Below are positions 40,261 through 50,600 of a stretch of 64,000 bases of DNA, in pieces. How positions within the stretch are numbered: the stretch's first letter is position 1; every line of letters begins with the position of its first letter. This DNA is from Candidatus Peregrinibacteria bacterium. Its GTDB lineage: Bacteria; Patescibacteriota; Gracilibacteria; UBA1369; PNNO01. The position numbers were made by a program, and so were the translations under genes. The notes below the pieces were generated by a model that was not told the origin of the DNA, ran no database searches, and was given only the letters and a program-made list of their open reading frames with translations. The stretch spans positions 44,029-108,028 of the forward strand of contig JAFGJT010000012.1 in the NCBI GenBank assembly GCA_016928915.1, written 5' to 3'.

Positions 40261-42876
40261 ATTTTTATTTTTTCTGCGTGAAAACAGCAATCCGCCAAGG
40301 CCGGCTCCCACAAAGTAAATCAATACTCCCGGTCCGTCTTCAACAATCTGCGGAGGAGCTGTAACTTGGGGTGCTTCTTCTTCTGCTCCTGGATGTAAAA
40401 TCACTGCGGGTTCTAGTTCTGATGCTTCGGGTGGCATTACAACAGGCAAAGATGGTACAGCGGGAGCAGCGGGTGTTGTAATTTGCGTTGGTTCCGCCGG
40501 AATAACAGTTTGCTGTATATCGGGTGGATATGAAGGTTCTGAAGGACTATAAGCAATCTGCATTTTGGGAACATTTACAGCAAATGAATCGTTGCAGGTT
40601 GTAATCCCTCTGCCACTCATATCTTTAGCCCATACTGTAATCGTGTCGCTTTCACCTTCGGCGGGTCCGCCATTCATGCGAACAGAGGTAATATCGAACG
40701 GGACATCATAATATAAAGAATCTCCGTCTTGTATCCCCTGTCCGTTAAAAGTAACGGTTCCCTTATCTGATCTAAATCTGTAACCACTTACAATATCGGG
40801 TGAAGTATTAACTATTATTGCAAGTCTTTCATTTAAATATCCTCCTGAGTTTAAAGTGACTATTGCCTGACCATCTGCTTTTGCGTTAAGCGGCTCAACA
40901 ATCTCAAGTGAATTACACTGTGCTGAAGGAAAACTCGTAGATGTTGAACTTGATGGGGTTGTTGATGTGGATGTCGTTGTGGTTGGTGTGGTTGTGGTTG
41001 TTGTAGTGGTTGTTGTTGTGTCATCTTCGGGTTCGTCCTCGGGGATATCCTCAGGTTCGTCTTCGGGTTCGTCCTTCGGTTCCATCGGATAAATATCCAC
41101 ATAATCACTGCACTGCTCAAGCAAACGACCTGTTACGTCATATGCAGTAACTGTTAACCTTCCACCGTTTGTTTGATTTAAAGGGACATGTACTTCAACG
41201 GATTTATCCGATACAGTAATCGATTTCTGATCGTTTATTGTAATGGAAGATTCAGCCGGGACTTCATATCTGTATAAAACCTGACCTGTTTCAACTGTTG
41301 TTATTGTGAGTTGCTGTTTAAAAATTTCCAGTGGATCATATTCATATTTATCCTGATCAAAAGGCGGTTCAATGGTTAAAGATGTACATGTTGTGGGCAT
41401 TTCACATTTTTCTTTAATATAACTTTGAATATGCTCCAGTACATCATCTCTTGACGATGCGAATGCAACCGGAATAGACGGCAAATAAGTCAATGGTCCA
41501 GCACCTACCGGATATTCCGAGTCACCCTGATCACTGCTTTCTGTATCCGTATCCGGGGCCGCCGCGCCAGTTGTGGGGTCATAGCCGGGTTCGCTCGTGT
41601 CTGTTGCGGTGTCAGTTGTAGCCTCTTCACCATAATCAATAACCCTAGCTCCGGTTGCGTCATTTGTTGTAAGTACAGCGTCTGAACGTGTGTATGTTGC
41701 CGCATCCATTGTTTCTAATGTTTTAATCTCAGCATCAGATTTTGTGTAAGTCATACTTTCTGACATATCCATTGTCATAATCTCATCTTGTGCTTTTTCG
41801 TATTCAATTCTATCCATTGTTTCTAATGTTTTAATCTCCTCTTCCGACGTCTCATACATAAAATCGTCAAATGTTTCTGCTGTGTCTCTTGGTATTACTT
41901 CATCAATCTCTTTATATTTTTCAAGTGTTGATTCGTCTACGTTTATTAAAGTGGCTGTATAAACATCCTTATATTTATCTGTAAGGTCTTCAATTATCCT
42001 TTTAGAATTATTGGGGAAATAATAGTCAGAATCAAATTTTGGATTTTTTATAAAATCATCGATTTCTATGCAGAAATTGCATGCTGCGAACATTTTATCC
42101 AAAATAAAGGTCATCATGTTCCTGTCAGCGTCCGTATAAGTTACAATCAAGTCAGACGCAATATTTTCAGATGTGAATTGAACTGTAAAGTATGCAAAAA
42201 CATCAAATAATTTTTTACAGGTATCGGTTCCGCATGTATTGATAATTGTGTGAATATCCTGAACCAAAGTGCTGCGCGTATCCTGAATTCTGCGAGTTCC
42301 TATTTCTTCAAAGCCAGATACGATTTCGTTTGTTGTTGAGCCGTAATTTTTAAGTTCAATTTGTAAAATAGCATCATAAAAAGTGTAATCGCAGTCGTTT
42401 AAACAATTATATTCTTTCATTTTAACCAGTGTATTCCAGTAACTTCTGTCTCCGGAAATCCAGTTGCTTGTATCAAAAGCATAATCAAGCTCTGCCTTAA
42501 ACTGCTCGCACGGGCTTGAAAAAGCCGTTAACAAATCTTTATGTAAAAGTTCGTATTCGTTTAATTCAGCAGCCGCAGGTCTTCTTTCAATATCCTGCAT
42601 AGCGCGCTGTTCATCGGTCAGTTGGTCTTGGATTACTCTGTCGTCAACAACTTGGCCTTTAAACCATACGCCGGCTTGTGAATAAATAACTATGCCTGCA
42701 ATAAGAGCAATAAAAATAATCACAGCAAAAATTGTGATTATTTTGCCTGCGCTTAAGTGTTTTTTTTCGGATGGCTCCTGCGGCTGCTGCGCCATCTCCT
42801 GAGGCTGGCTTTCTAGCGGCGTTTGCACCTCGGGGTTTACAGGTTCCGGATTTGCTTTTTCAAAAGGATTTTCCAT
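40243..42876 (-). CDS. Surface protein with tandem Ig-like domains and C-terminal anchor (877 aa)
   Basis: Unrecognised exported protein. A Pro/Gln-rich cytosolic start precedes an N-terminal membrane helix (about 45-66, ending VIYSQAGVWFKGQ). Then come a helical Cys-containing region (about 90-330), three 18-residue repeats (about 347-400), an acidic linker and two beta-sandwich-like domains (about 490-600 and 660-770), the second with VSGYRFRSDKGTVTFNGQG and a GGPAEG turn. A Glu/Asp/Pro then poly-Thr linker separates the two. The last 28 residues are a hydrophobic helix followed by RRKNK, preceded by DGPG, like a wall or membrane anchor but without LPxTG. A paralogue lies upstream at 42976-45120. 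Confidence 0.8.
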   Translation of the reverse strand: MENPFEKANPEPVNPEVQTPLESQPQEMAQQPQEPSEKKHLSAGKIITIFAVIIFIALIAGIVIYSQAGVWFKGQVVDDRVIQDQLTDEQRAMQDIERRPAAAELNEYELLHKDLLTAFSSPCEQFKAELDYAFDTSNWISGDRSYWNTLVKMKEYNCLNDCDYTFYDAILQIELKNYGSTTNEIVSGFEEIGTRRIQDTRSTLVQDIHTIINTCGTDTCKKLFDVFAYFTVQFTSENIASDLIVTYTDADRNMMTFILDKMFAACNFCIEIDDFIKNPKFDSDYYFPNNSKRIIEDLTDKYKDVYTATLINVDESTLEKYKEIDEVIPRDTAETFDDFMYETSEEEIKTLETMDRIEYEKAQDEIMTMDMSESMTYTKSDAEIKTLETMDAATYTRSDAVLTTNDATGARVIDYGEEATTDTATDTSEPGYDPTTGAAAPDTDTESSDQGDSEYPVGAGPLTYLPSIPVAFASSRDDVLEHIQSYIKEKCEMPTTCTSLTIEPPFDQDKYEYDPLEIFKQQLTITTVETGQVLYRYEVPAESSITINDQKSITVSDKSVEVHVPLNQTNGGRLTVTAYDVTGRLLEQCSDYVDIYPMEPKDEPEDEPEDIPEDEPEDDTTTTTTTTTTTPTTTTSTSTTPSSSTSTSFPSAQCNSLEIVEPLNAKADGQAIVTLNSGGYLNERLAIIVNTSPDIVSGYRFRSDKGTVTFNGQGIQDGDSLYYDVPFDITSVRMNGGPAEGESDTITVWAKDMSGRGITTCNDSFAVNVPKMQIAYSPSEPSYPPDIQQTVIPAEPTQITTPAAPAVPSLPVVMPPEASELEPAVILHPGAEEEAPQVTAPPQIVEDGPGVLIYFVGAGLGGLLFSRRKNKNLSEPV
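41677..41838 (-). repeat. Three 18-residue coding repeats
   Basis: Within the 877-aa surface protein: EIKTLETMDRIEYEKAQD, EIMTMDMSESMTYTKSDA and EIKTLETMDAATYTRSDA, 54 nt each, with a partial fourth copy after them. The DNA of copies 1 and 3 shares a long identical stretch, suggesting recent duplication. The copies are acidic with a conserved Tyr. Confidence 0.8.
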
Positions 42877-42928
42877 TTTTATTTTTGTTATCTTTATAAG
42901 AAATATGGCATAATTACCATATTAGTAT

Positions 42929-42957
42929 ATTATACCATAGTTTTATCTAGTCGTCAA
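42929..42957 (-). promoter_or_regulatory. Promoter for the 877-aa surface gene
   Basis: On the - strand: TTGACG (complement of 42952-42957), a 17-bp spacer and consensus TATAAT (complement of 42929-42934). Predicted leader of about 45 nt, A-rich, without a ribosome site. Confidence 0.65.
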
Positions 42958-42975
42958 AAACAGATTTTGTCTATT

Positions 42976-45120
42976 TTACTTCCTCTTTTTGTTGAATATA
43001 AACCCGCCTATGCCGGCAGCTGCAAAATATAAAAGAATTTCAGGTCCTGAACTCGGAGTTTTTACAGGGGTTGGAGCTGCAGCATGAACAACCGGTGGAA
43101 TTAAAGTTTCTTTTGGCGTCTCGGTGGGAGGTGTTTGTGTGACTGTTGTGGTCGGGGGAGGAGTTTCAGGCGGAGGCGGTGTGTCAGTTTTTTTATCAAC
43201 CTTTACAATAAAAGCATCCGCACAGCTTGAAATTCCCTTGCCTGACTTGTCCATAGCCCAAATTGAAATCGAATCCTGTTCTCCTGCATCGGGGCCTCCG
43301 TTCATCTTTACGGAAAAAACATTTGCAGCAACATCATAAACCGAACCCTGTCCGTCAAATTTTATTGTTCCTTGATCCGACCTGATTCTATAACCTGATA
43401 CAACATCAGAATCAGTATCAACGGTAAATTTTAACTCTTCATTAATATATCCGCTCTCGCTTATTGTAACCGTAGGCTGACCGGCTGCAGCTGCATTTTG
43501 AGGTGCTGTAATTTGCAAAGAATAACACTCCTTGGGCTTATCTACCGGAGGAGGAATCCCTCTTATTACAGTTAATGTATCGGTGCATTTTAAAAGTGTT
43601 CCTGCGGCATCATATGCCTCAACCTTAATTACTTCCGTACCGCCCTGAGCAGGACCTCCGGTTAAGTTTACGGACATTTTATTATCCGTTAAGGGTGTTA
43701 CATCGTTAAATTTAAATTTGCCGGTTGAAGATGAAAATTTATAGTTATATACAGCGGCAGCGTCATCAACCGAAATTATAAAATCCTCATCAACCACATA
43801 ATCATAAGCAATGTTCCATGTATCGGACGACGTGGGCTTTGTAATGATTAATGTTTTACATACGGGCTTTTCATCGGGCACGCATTTGTCATCGTAAACC
43901 TGTTGAATAACTTCCCGCACAGCGGGCGAAAGATTAAAAGTTGTTGATTGGGCATATGCTGTGGGGATGATAGATTTACCGTTATAACTTTGTAAACTTG
44001 TGCTGGGGACAAGCCTATTGGTTACAGGAACTCCGGGATCTTCAAGGAATTTTTCAAGATCAAGACATCCGCAGGTATCCGTGAATTTTTCAAGCATACT
44101 TTTAAAATACGTTAAATCCGGTTCTTTTTGTTCGCTTAATTTAATTGCCATATATGCCACGAAATTATATAGCTGATTGCAGTCGCCGCATCCTTCATCA
44201 AAATATTTCTTAAAAGCTTTTTGTGTTTCTGTTAAATCATCAATCTTCATGTAGTATGATGCGATAAAAGCAAGTTCGGTGCAAGGACCTATACACTCAA
44301 GTTCTTTAAGAGACTTGAGAGTCGCATTAAAACCATTAATGTCTTTGTTATTATAATAATCCGAAAGTTTCTTTAATAAACTTTCACAGGTAACACAGTT
44401 TTCATCAAACCATTTATCGTAATTCTGCAAAGTGGTTATGGTTGTTTGTGTAAGCCAATAAATCTCGGGGTGTTCAGCAATATAACTGGGTGTTGTGCGT
44501 TTTTGTGCTAAATCGCAATCAATGGGCAGGCACGAGCCATTTTCATAATAAGTATTATCGGGACACAGACACGGCATTACTGCGGCGACAGCTGAAGGAT
44601 AATCCGGATTGGCAATAAACGGGCTTCGGCATACGCATGACTGAGCGCCGCTGTCGTCGGTATATTCTACAAGCCCTTGTGAAGCATCGCAGGCTGCTGG
44701 GGCTCTAGTTATGGCAGAAATCAAAGGGTTGCACATGGTGCCATCTGCCGATAGAGTATAGCCTTCTTTACAGACGCAGGGCTGTAACGCGGTCGTTCTT
44801 AGCTGAGTCGTATTGGCTACAAAATTATTTTCATCGTTACAAACACAATTGCCATCGTCACCCGGCTGAAGATAATAACCGAGAGCAGGATCACATACAA
44901 AATCCATTGCTTGTTCTTCGACGGTTCTCGTTCCAATTGTTGTTGTTGATGATACTTCCTGCACATCCGAAGTGAATCGCGTCCCTATCAATTCTCCCTT
45001 CAGCCTCTCTCCGGACTGGGAATAAATAATCGCTCCAACCGCGACCGCGATTACGAGCAAGCCTGTAAAAATGGCAATCAGACTTTTTAATGAAAACTTT
45101 TTGGGTGCATTGTTTGTCAT
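42976..45120 (-). CDS. Cys-rich surface protein with tandem Ig-like domains and C-terminal anchor (714 aa)
   Basis: Paralogue of the 877-aa protein. N-terminal membrane helix (about 13-33) ending IIYSQSGERLKGE. Then an EGF-like Cys-rich region (about 75-205; CVCNDENNF, PCVCKEGYTLSADGTMC, PCLCPDNTYYENGSC). Then a helical domain of Cys pairs, two beta-sandwich-like domains (about 415-520 and 535-640, with VSGYRIRSDQGTIKFDGQG and GGPDAGE), a Pro/Thr linker and a C-terminal SGPEILLYFAAAGIGGF helix followed by NKKRK. The exposed disulphide-rich part suggests adhesion or ligand binding. A-rich leader, no ribosome site. Confidence 0.8.
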   Translation of the reverse strand: MTNNAPKKFSLKSLIAIFTGLLVIAVAVGAIIYSQSGERLKGELIGTRFTSDVQEVSSTTTIGTRTVEEQAMDFVCDPALGYYLQPGDDGNCVCNDENNFVANTTQLRTTALQPCVCKEGYTLSADGTMCNPLISAITRAPAACDASQGLVEYTDDSGAQSCVCRSPFIANPDYPSAVAAVMPCLCPDNTYYENGSCLPIDCDLAQKRTTPSYIAEHPEIYWLTQTTITTLQNYDKWFDENCVTCESLLKKLSDYYNNKDINGFNATLKSLKELECIGPCTELAFIASYYMKIDDLTETQKAFKKYFDEGCGDCNQLYNFVAYMAIKLSEQKEPDLTYFKSMLEKFTDTCGCLDLEKFLEDPGVPVTNRLVPSTSLQSYNGKSIIPTAYAQSTTFNLSPAVREVIQQVYDDKCVPDEKPVCKTLIITKPTSSDTWNIAYDYVVDEDFIISVDDAAAVYNYKFSSSTGKFKFNDVTPLTDNKMSVNLTGGPAQGGTEVIKVEAYDAAGTLLKCTDTLTVIRGIPPPVDKPKECYSLQITAPQNAAAAGQPTVTISESGYINEELKFTVDTDSDVVSGYRIRSDQGTIKFDGQGSVYDVAANVFSVKMNGGPDAGEQDSISIWAMDKSGKGISSCADAFIVKVDKKTDTPPPPETPPPTTTVTQTPPTETPKETLIPPVVHAAAPTPVKTPSSGPEILLYFAAAGIGGFIFNKKRK

Positions 45121-45162
45121 ATTTTTTTTGTTATTTATTTTTTAATTTTATATATAAAAGTT

Positions 45163-45279
45163 TTATTTGTTTCCAAAAAGCACAACCAGAGCCGGTGCAA
45201 AACTTCCCAGCAGGAGGCCTGCTATCATTAATATACCAACCACTTTTATTAAGTTTTTCTGCGTTTTGTTTAAAGACAT
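45163..45279 (-). CDS. Single-helix membrane peptide (38 aa)
   Basis: A short gene between two surface-protein genes. ATG at 45279, TAA at 45163-45165. The product starts MSLNKTQKNLIKVVGILMIA and continues as a membrane helix through a Gly/Ala-rich segment to a short FGNK end. A basic start followed by one helix places the N-terminus in the cytosol. Same strand and tight spacing as the neighbours (18 bp and 42 bp gaps) and the usual AAATATG start context support it. Confidence 0.5.
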   Translation of the reverse strand: MSLNKTQKNLIKVVGILMIAGLLLGSFAPALVVLFGNK

Positions 45280-45297
45280 ATTTATTAAATTATAGGA

Positions 45298-47676
45298 TTA
45301 AATTGTTGGCAGTTCTCCCTGCACTGTTATAAATTGTGACGAAGAATCAATTACATTATATGCATCGGCCACTTCCAATGTTACCTCATAACTTCCGGGA
45401 TTTGCAAAAGTGTGGGTTGGCCTTCGTTCGGTTGAACTTGTCCCGTCCCCGAAATTCCATTTATATGTTGAAATGGTTCCGGTTGCGCACTGCGGATTAA
45501 ATGTAACGGTTAAAGGTGCCTCTCCCGCTGTTGCGCTCGGTTCAAAACATGACGTTAAGGGCACTTGCCTTACACTTATTAATACTGTGGCGGTTTTATC
45601 TTTGGCATCATTTGTCTTAACTTTTACTTTGGCTGTAAAATCACCGATTTTTGAATATTTATATGTTACTTTGCCCACATCGCTTCTTGGAAGCGATCCG
45701 TCGCCGAAATCCCATTCATAGCTTACAATTTGTCCGTCGGAATATGTTGATCCTGTTGCGTCAAATGCAACCGTAAGAGGAACAACTCCGGAAATAGGCT
45801 CTGCTGTTACTCTCGGAACAAGCCCTTCTGACTGCACTCTTACAATTATTACCGCCTTGCCTTCAAAATTACTTGAATCAATTACATTTAATGTAACAGT
45901 ATAAATACCTGTATCTTTAAATACCCACGCGGCGGTTTCACCAACCGAATCATATACGCCATCCCCGTTAAAATCCCATTTGTAATCAACAATATCATTA
46001 TCAGGATCTGTTGATGCTGTTGCGTCAAACGCAACCTCAAAGGGGGCAATACCCTCAATAAAATTATCTTTTTCATTTGCCTTTGCGGGAACCGTCTGCA
46101 TAACCGCTTTTGGTGCGCGTGCTGCAGTTACAAGAGTTAACTGAACAGTTTCCTGCGCGGTCTGATTTTTTTCATCCGTCACGGTTAAGACAACATTATA
46201 TGTTCCCTCGCTTGCGAACGAGTGAAGAACGGATCTTGTTTTTGCACTCTGTGTGCCGTCACCGAAATTCCATTCATATTTTGTAATCGCTCCTACCGGA
46301 CTCAGCGATTTTATCGCGTCAAATGTATATGTTTTATTTACATAATATTTTCCATCATCAGAACCTAAAATCTCCAGTACAGCCGTAGGAATATCTCCCA
46401 CTCCCACATTGATTTTAATTTCCGCTATGTCGTAGTCTCCTTTATCATTTGTTACTCTCAAGCGCACGGTATATGTGCCGATCTGCTCAAAAGTCCTTTC
46501 AAAAGTCGCCTGGCCTGCCTGAAAACCCGTACCGTCAACTTCCCATGAGTATTCAGCAATTTTGCCATCAGGATCAATCGAGTCATTACCATTAAAAACA
46601 ACAGTTAACGGAGCTGTTCCGCTTTCCTTATCGACTTTTATCACAGCTAAAACTTTTTCATCAGCGATTGTAATTGTTTGAGTAAGAGTTTCCTGTGATT
46701 CTGCTCCTGTTTGTTTATGTTTAAATGTAAGGATTAATTTAGCGTCATAACGTCCCGTTCCTTTCTTTTCATAAGTGTGTTTTTCAACGCTTGTTCCCGG
46801 TCCGCTTCGTCCGTCGCCAAAATCCCACATATACATTATAATATCGTAATTCCGTGAATCATATGCAAGTTTTGAAGCATCAAATGTTATTTCCACGGGG
46901 GCCGTAAGATTAATTGTTGATTCCGGAACAGTGATAATATTGGTTGTACGTTGTGTTTCAACCGGGATCTGTAAACCATTAAGATAGTACCAAGCGCTAA
47001 CCCACAGCATTATAATCACAATCAAAATTCCGAACGAACCTCCCGAAAGCACATAACCTCTTTTCTTTGTGACTGTATCATCGTGTCTTGCCATAAGGGC
47101 CTTAAATATGCCCCAGATTGAGAGAATAAATGCAATAAACGCACTTATCCCGAAGAATAAATTAATTATCAGAATCAAACTGCTTACAAGCTGCTGCTGA
47201 TTAACACCAAGAGCCTGCGCCAGATAACTTGATTCGGTGCCCACCTGCCCTACAAAGAAAAATATTAAAATAATCAAAATAATTGTCGCGCATCCAAATG
47301 AACCAAGACATCCAAAAAGAATTTTTTTATTTCTTTTAGCTTCTCTTGCCATTATTTCGTCTTTTGTAAGAAGGCGTTTGCCTGCCGGAACACCCGGCTG
47401 CGGTTGAGCGGGTCTTGGCATTTGACCAGGCTGCTGCGGTTTTGGTGCCGGAGCAGGGGGTGCAGGTGGTGCAGGCACTGCCGCAGGCTGCTGCGGGGTC
47501 GGTTGCGCGGGTGCTGCGGGCGGCTGCGCGGGTGCCACGGGCTTTACCGGTGCGGGTTGCTCTGCAATTGGCTTGGCCCGCTGATTTTGCTGCGGCTGCT
47601 GTGCAGCGGGCATTGGAATGCCCGCATCCTCAGCTCCCCAGTTTTCAGCCTGTTGATTTTGATTAGTATTATCCAT
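45298..47676 (-). CDS. Membrane-anchored protein with six PKD-like domains (792 aa)
   Basis: A long Pro/Ala/Gln cytosolic tail (residues 1-95), then three membrane helices (about 119-145, 163-190 and 212-235), then about 550 residues of six PKD-like beta-sandwich domains. The WDFGDG-type signatures are YMWDFGDGRSG, EYSWEVDG, KYEWNFGDG, DYKWDFNGDG, SYEWDFGDG and TYKWNFGDG. PKD domains act in adhesion and protein contacts outside the cell. Located directly downstream of the 1367-aa PKD/pilin protein, 19 bp apart, so co-expression is likely. Confidence 0.85.
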   Translation of the reverse strand: MDNTNQNQQAENWGAEDAGIPMPAAQQPQQNQRAKPIAEQPAPVKPVAPAQPPAAPAQPTPQQPAAVPAPPAPPAPAPKPQQPGQMPRPAQPQPGVPAGKRLLTKDEIMAREAKRNKKILFGCLGSFGCATIILIILIFFFVGQVGTESSYLAQALGVNQQQLVSSLILIINLFFGISAFIAFILSIWGIFKALMARHDDTVTKKRGYVLSGGSFGILIVIIMLWVSAWYYLNGLQIPVETQRTTNIITVPESTINLTAPVEITFDASKLAYDSRNYDIIMYMWDFGDGRSGPGTSVEKHTYEKKGTGRYDAKLILTFKHKQTGAESQETLTQTITIADEKVLAVIKVDKESGTAPLTVVFNGNDSIDPDGKIAEYSWEVDGTGFQAGQATFERTFEQIGTYTVRLRVTNDKGDYDIAEIKINVGVGDIPTAVLEILGSDDGKYYVNKTYTFDAIKSLSPVGAITKYEWNFGDGTQSAKTRSVLHSFASEGTYNVVLTVTDEKNQTAQETVQLTLVTAARAPKAVMQTVPAKANEKDNFIEGIAPFEVAFDATASTDPDNDIVDYKWDFNGDGVYDSVGETAAWVFKDTGIYTVTLNVIDSSNFEGKAVIIVRVQSEGLVPRVTAEPISGVVPLTVAFDATGSTYSDGQIVSYEWDFGDGSLPRSDVGKVTYKYSKIGDFTAKVKVKTNDAKDKTATVLISVRQVPLTSCFEPSATAGEAPLTVTFNPQCATGTISTYKWNFGDGTSSTERRPTHTFANPGSYEVTLEVADAYNVIDSSSQFITVQGELPTI

Positions 47677-47695
47677 AATTATTTTATGTTTAAGT

Positions 47696-50600
47696 TTATT
47701 TTTTATGATTTTCCAGTCTGATTGAATGCATGTAAAGGCTCAATGCAACTATAGCAAATAAAACCAGGCTTACAACCATTGTCGTAATGTTGTTTTGGTT
47801 TATTGCTCCTAAAATATTTACCTGGCCGTCAGCCGAAAATGCGCTTTCGGGCTTTGCATTCACAAATTTTATTATTGAATTTATTTTTCCAAAATTATCT
47901 TCAACTGTCAGTTTTGCCCTATAAACCCCCTCGATTGCATAAAGATATTGGGGATCTTTCGCTTCGGAATCTATATCGTTATCTCGAATTCCGTCCAGAT
48001 CGGTATCTTTGCTCACGTCAAAATCCCATTTATAAGATACCAGTTCGGCTCCGGCCGCTTCATCCGCTTTCGCAAGATTAGTAAATTTAACTGTTTTTGG
48101 CGCCGGGCTTTCATAATCAAAATCAGCCATAGGGTCAGCGGCCTCCGCATCCACAAAAATCTTTAAAGGAAGAGATACCGATTCCGCGAATTTATCATCA
48201 ACAACTTTTAATCTCACATTAAGACCCTTAACCGCCGGTGTATTAAACGTATTAATTATTGTTGACTGTGTCGTGGCTTTGTTATCACTAAATCCGTCCC
48301 CCTCGAAATCCCATATATACTGGACAATAGAACCGTCCGGGTCAACCGATGAACTCGTAAAAGTGATTGACTCCCCTACCATGATACTTGTTCTGTCAAC
48401 GGTGAATCTTGCAACCGGCTCATCGTTCTGGCCGTTAACCACGGTTACTGTTGGTATAAGATTTTCTGAAAGAATTTCAGATGCCCTGACCGTGAAATTT
48501 TCCTGATCCGTCATTTCAAGACCGAATTTATAAGCGATTTCTTCATTTGTTATGCCTCTTGTGCCGATTGTTAAAACCGCCTGCGGCACCTGTGTTATTG
48601 TATGACCCATTGTCATCTGAGGATCTTTTTCGTTGTAGTACCACCACAAATACTTAACTATCTTGCCGTCAGGATCGGTTGCGCCAAGAGCTTCAAGTTT
48701 TACCCTAACGGGAGTCACAAGTTCACTCTGCTGCGGAACCGCGGTAAAAGCCTGCATTGTGGGCAGTTCGCCGATAACCTGTACATTTATTGTTGTTTCC
48801 GCTGTTTTTGTTAAATCGTTTCTGTCCAGAACTTTTAATGTTACTACGTAATAACCCGGATCTTCCGGGCTCAAATCAGGATATGTATATGTTGCATCAC
48901 GGTCTGTTGATCTTTTTGTATTGCCAAAATCCCACTGGTAACCAAGCCTTCTGCCTGTGCCGTCGCGGTTTAAAGCTTTCTCGGCGCTAAACGCAAGAAC
49001 AGCTTTTCTGTTTACAACTATCGGATCTGTAAAATCATATATTTCAACTCCGTTCACTTTTAAAGAAATTACAGAGATCGGCATATCGCTTTCACCCACA
49101 ACAACCCTTCTTTTAATTGTATTTTCATTATTCTGTCTGTCAAAAACCGTGAGTCTCACGTCATACGATCCCGCTTTGTCATATGTGTGCGACGCGGTAG
49201 TTTTGCCGCTTATTATATCGCCTTTGACCAGAGTGGTATTATCACCGAAATCCCATTCATAAGCCATTCCGTTCTCAGAAACGGCCGATAAAGTAATTTT
49301 CGCTTCTCCGTTTTCATCAATGGATACTGCGGGCTGATCCTCCTGTACAAACGCCACATCCAAAATACTTGTAACATTTATATCTTTTGTAGCGGGCTTG
49401 CCCGGGTTCGAAGGTTCGTTTGGATCGTTTACTTCCAGCATCACCTTATAGTTACCGGTTCTGAAAAATTTAACATAAGTTCTGTTTTTTGTATAACCTT
49501 CAGGATCGGCATTTCCTATTTCATCAACAAAATCATAATCTTCATCTACACCCGTAAGAGTCCATTTGTATGTATAATTTCCTTTTTGGATATCGCCGTC
49601 CGAATCAAAACTCTGAGTTCCGTCAAGCATATAAACATGCGGTTTGCTTGTATCCGGCTGATTTATTGTTATCTGCGCCTGCGGCGGTTCGGATTCAACA
49701 ACCAACTGAACACTGTCAAGCGCCTGCTTACCGAGATTATCGGTTACTGCAAGGCTTACATTGTATACACCCGGATTATCAAATGTTTTCCTGAATGATT
49801 CAGTTGTTTCTTCGGCTGAATATTTTAGTGATGTATTCTGTATGTCCCATGAATATCCTGTTATCTGTCCGCCGTCCGAGGTTGAGCGTCCGGCGTCAAA
49901 CGTTACTTCATTATTTATTTTTGTCGTGGTGCTGGGGGAAACATCTATACGAGCCGCCGGTGAATCAACAACAACTTCAAATACTTTTCTGTCGCTTATC
50001 CCGCGTGAATCCGTTACCTGTACAATCACCGAATATGTGCCGGGTTGACCGTAATAATGAGTCTGAACATCTTCCGCAACCATTTCACCCGAAACCGGAT
50101 CACCGCCATCGCCGAATGTCCATGTAATGGACTGAATATATGTTTCACCGCCCTGCTGAGCCTGCTGTTCCTGATATCCTCCGCGGCTTTCCGAGGCGTC
50201 AAATGTTACACCCTCGTCGCGGGCTTCTGTTAATGTTAAATTTAAACGGTTTTTATCAATTACTAAGAATCCGTCTTTGTAGTAGCTTAAATATCCCAGA
50301 TCCCTTCCTCCAACAGATGCTTTTAAATTTATCTGTGAGGCCGGAGGGCTTACTTTGATTTCTTTGTATGCTTTACCCGAGGCAATGTTTTTTAATGAGT
50401 CGCCCTTGATTTCAAGCCCGATTATATATGAACCTGTTTTTCGGTAAACATGGGATGTTGCGAATTTGCCCTCGGTTTTTGTACCGTCGCCGAAATCCCA
50501 GATTATATCGCCTTCCTGAATGCTCTGATAATCAGGACGTCTTGAATTTAAGGCATCCATATTCACAATTAAAGGAGCGTTTCCGCTGCTTACGTCGGTT

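Noticed and set aside
40243..45120. LPxTG sortase signals at the C-termini
   Set aside because: No LPxTG-like motif; only the GP-x2-L-x-YF helix pattern is present.
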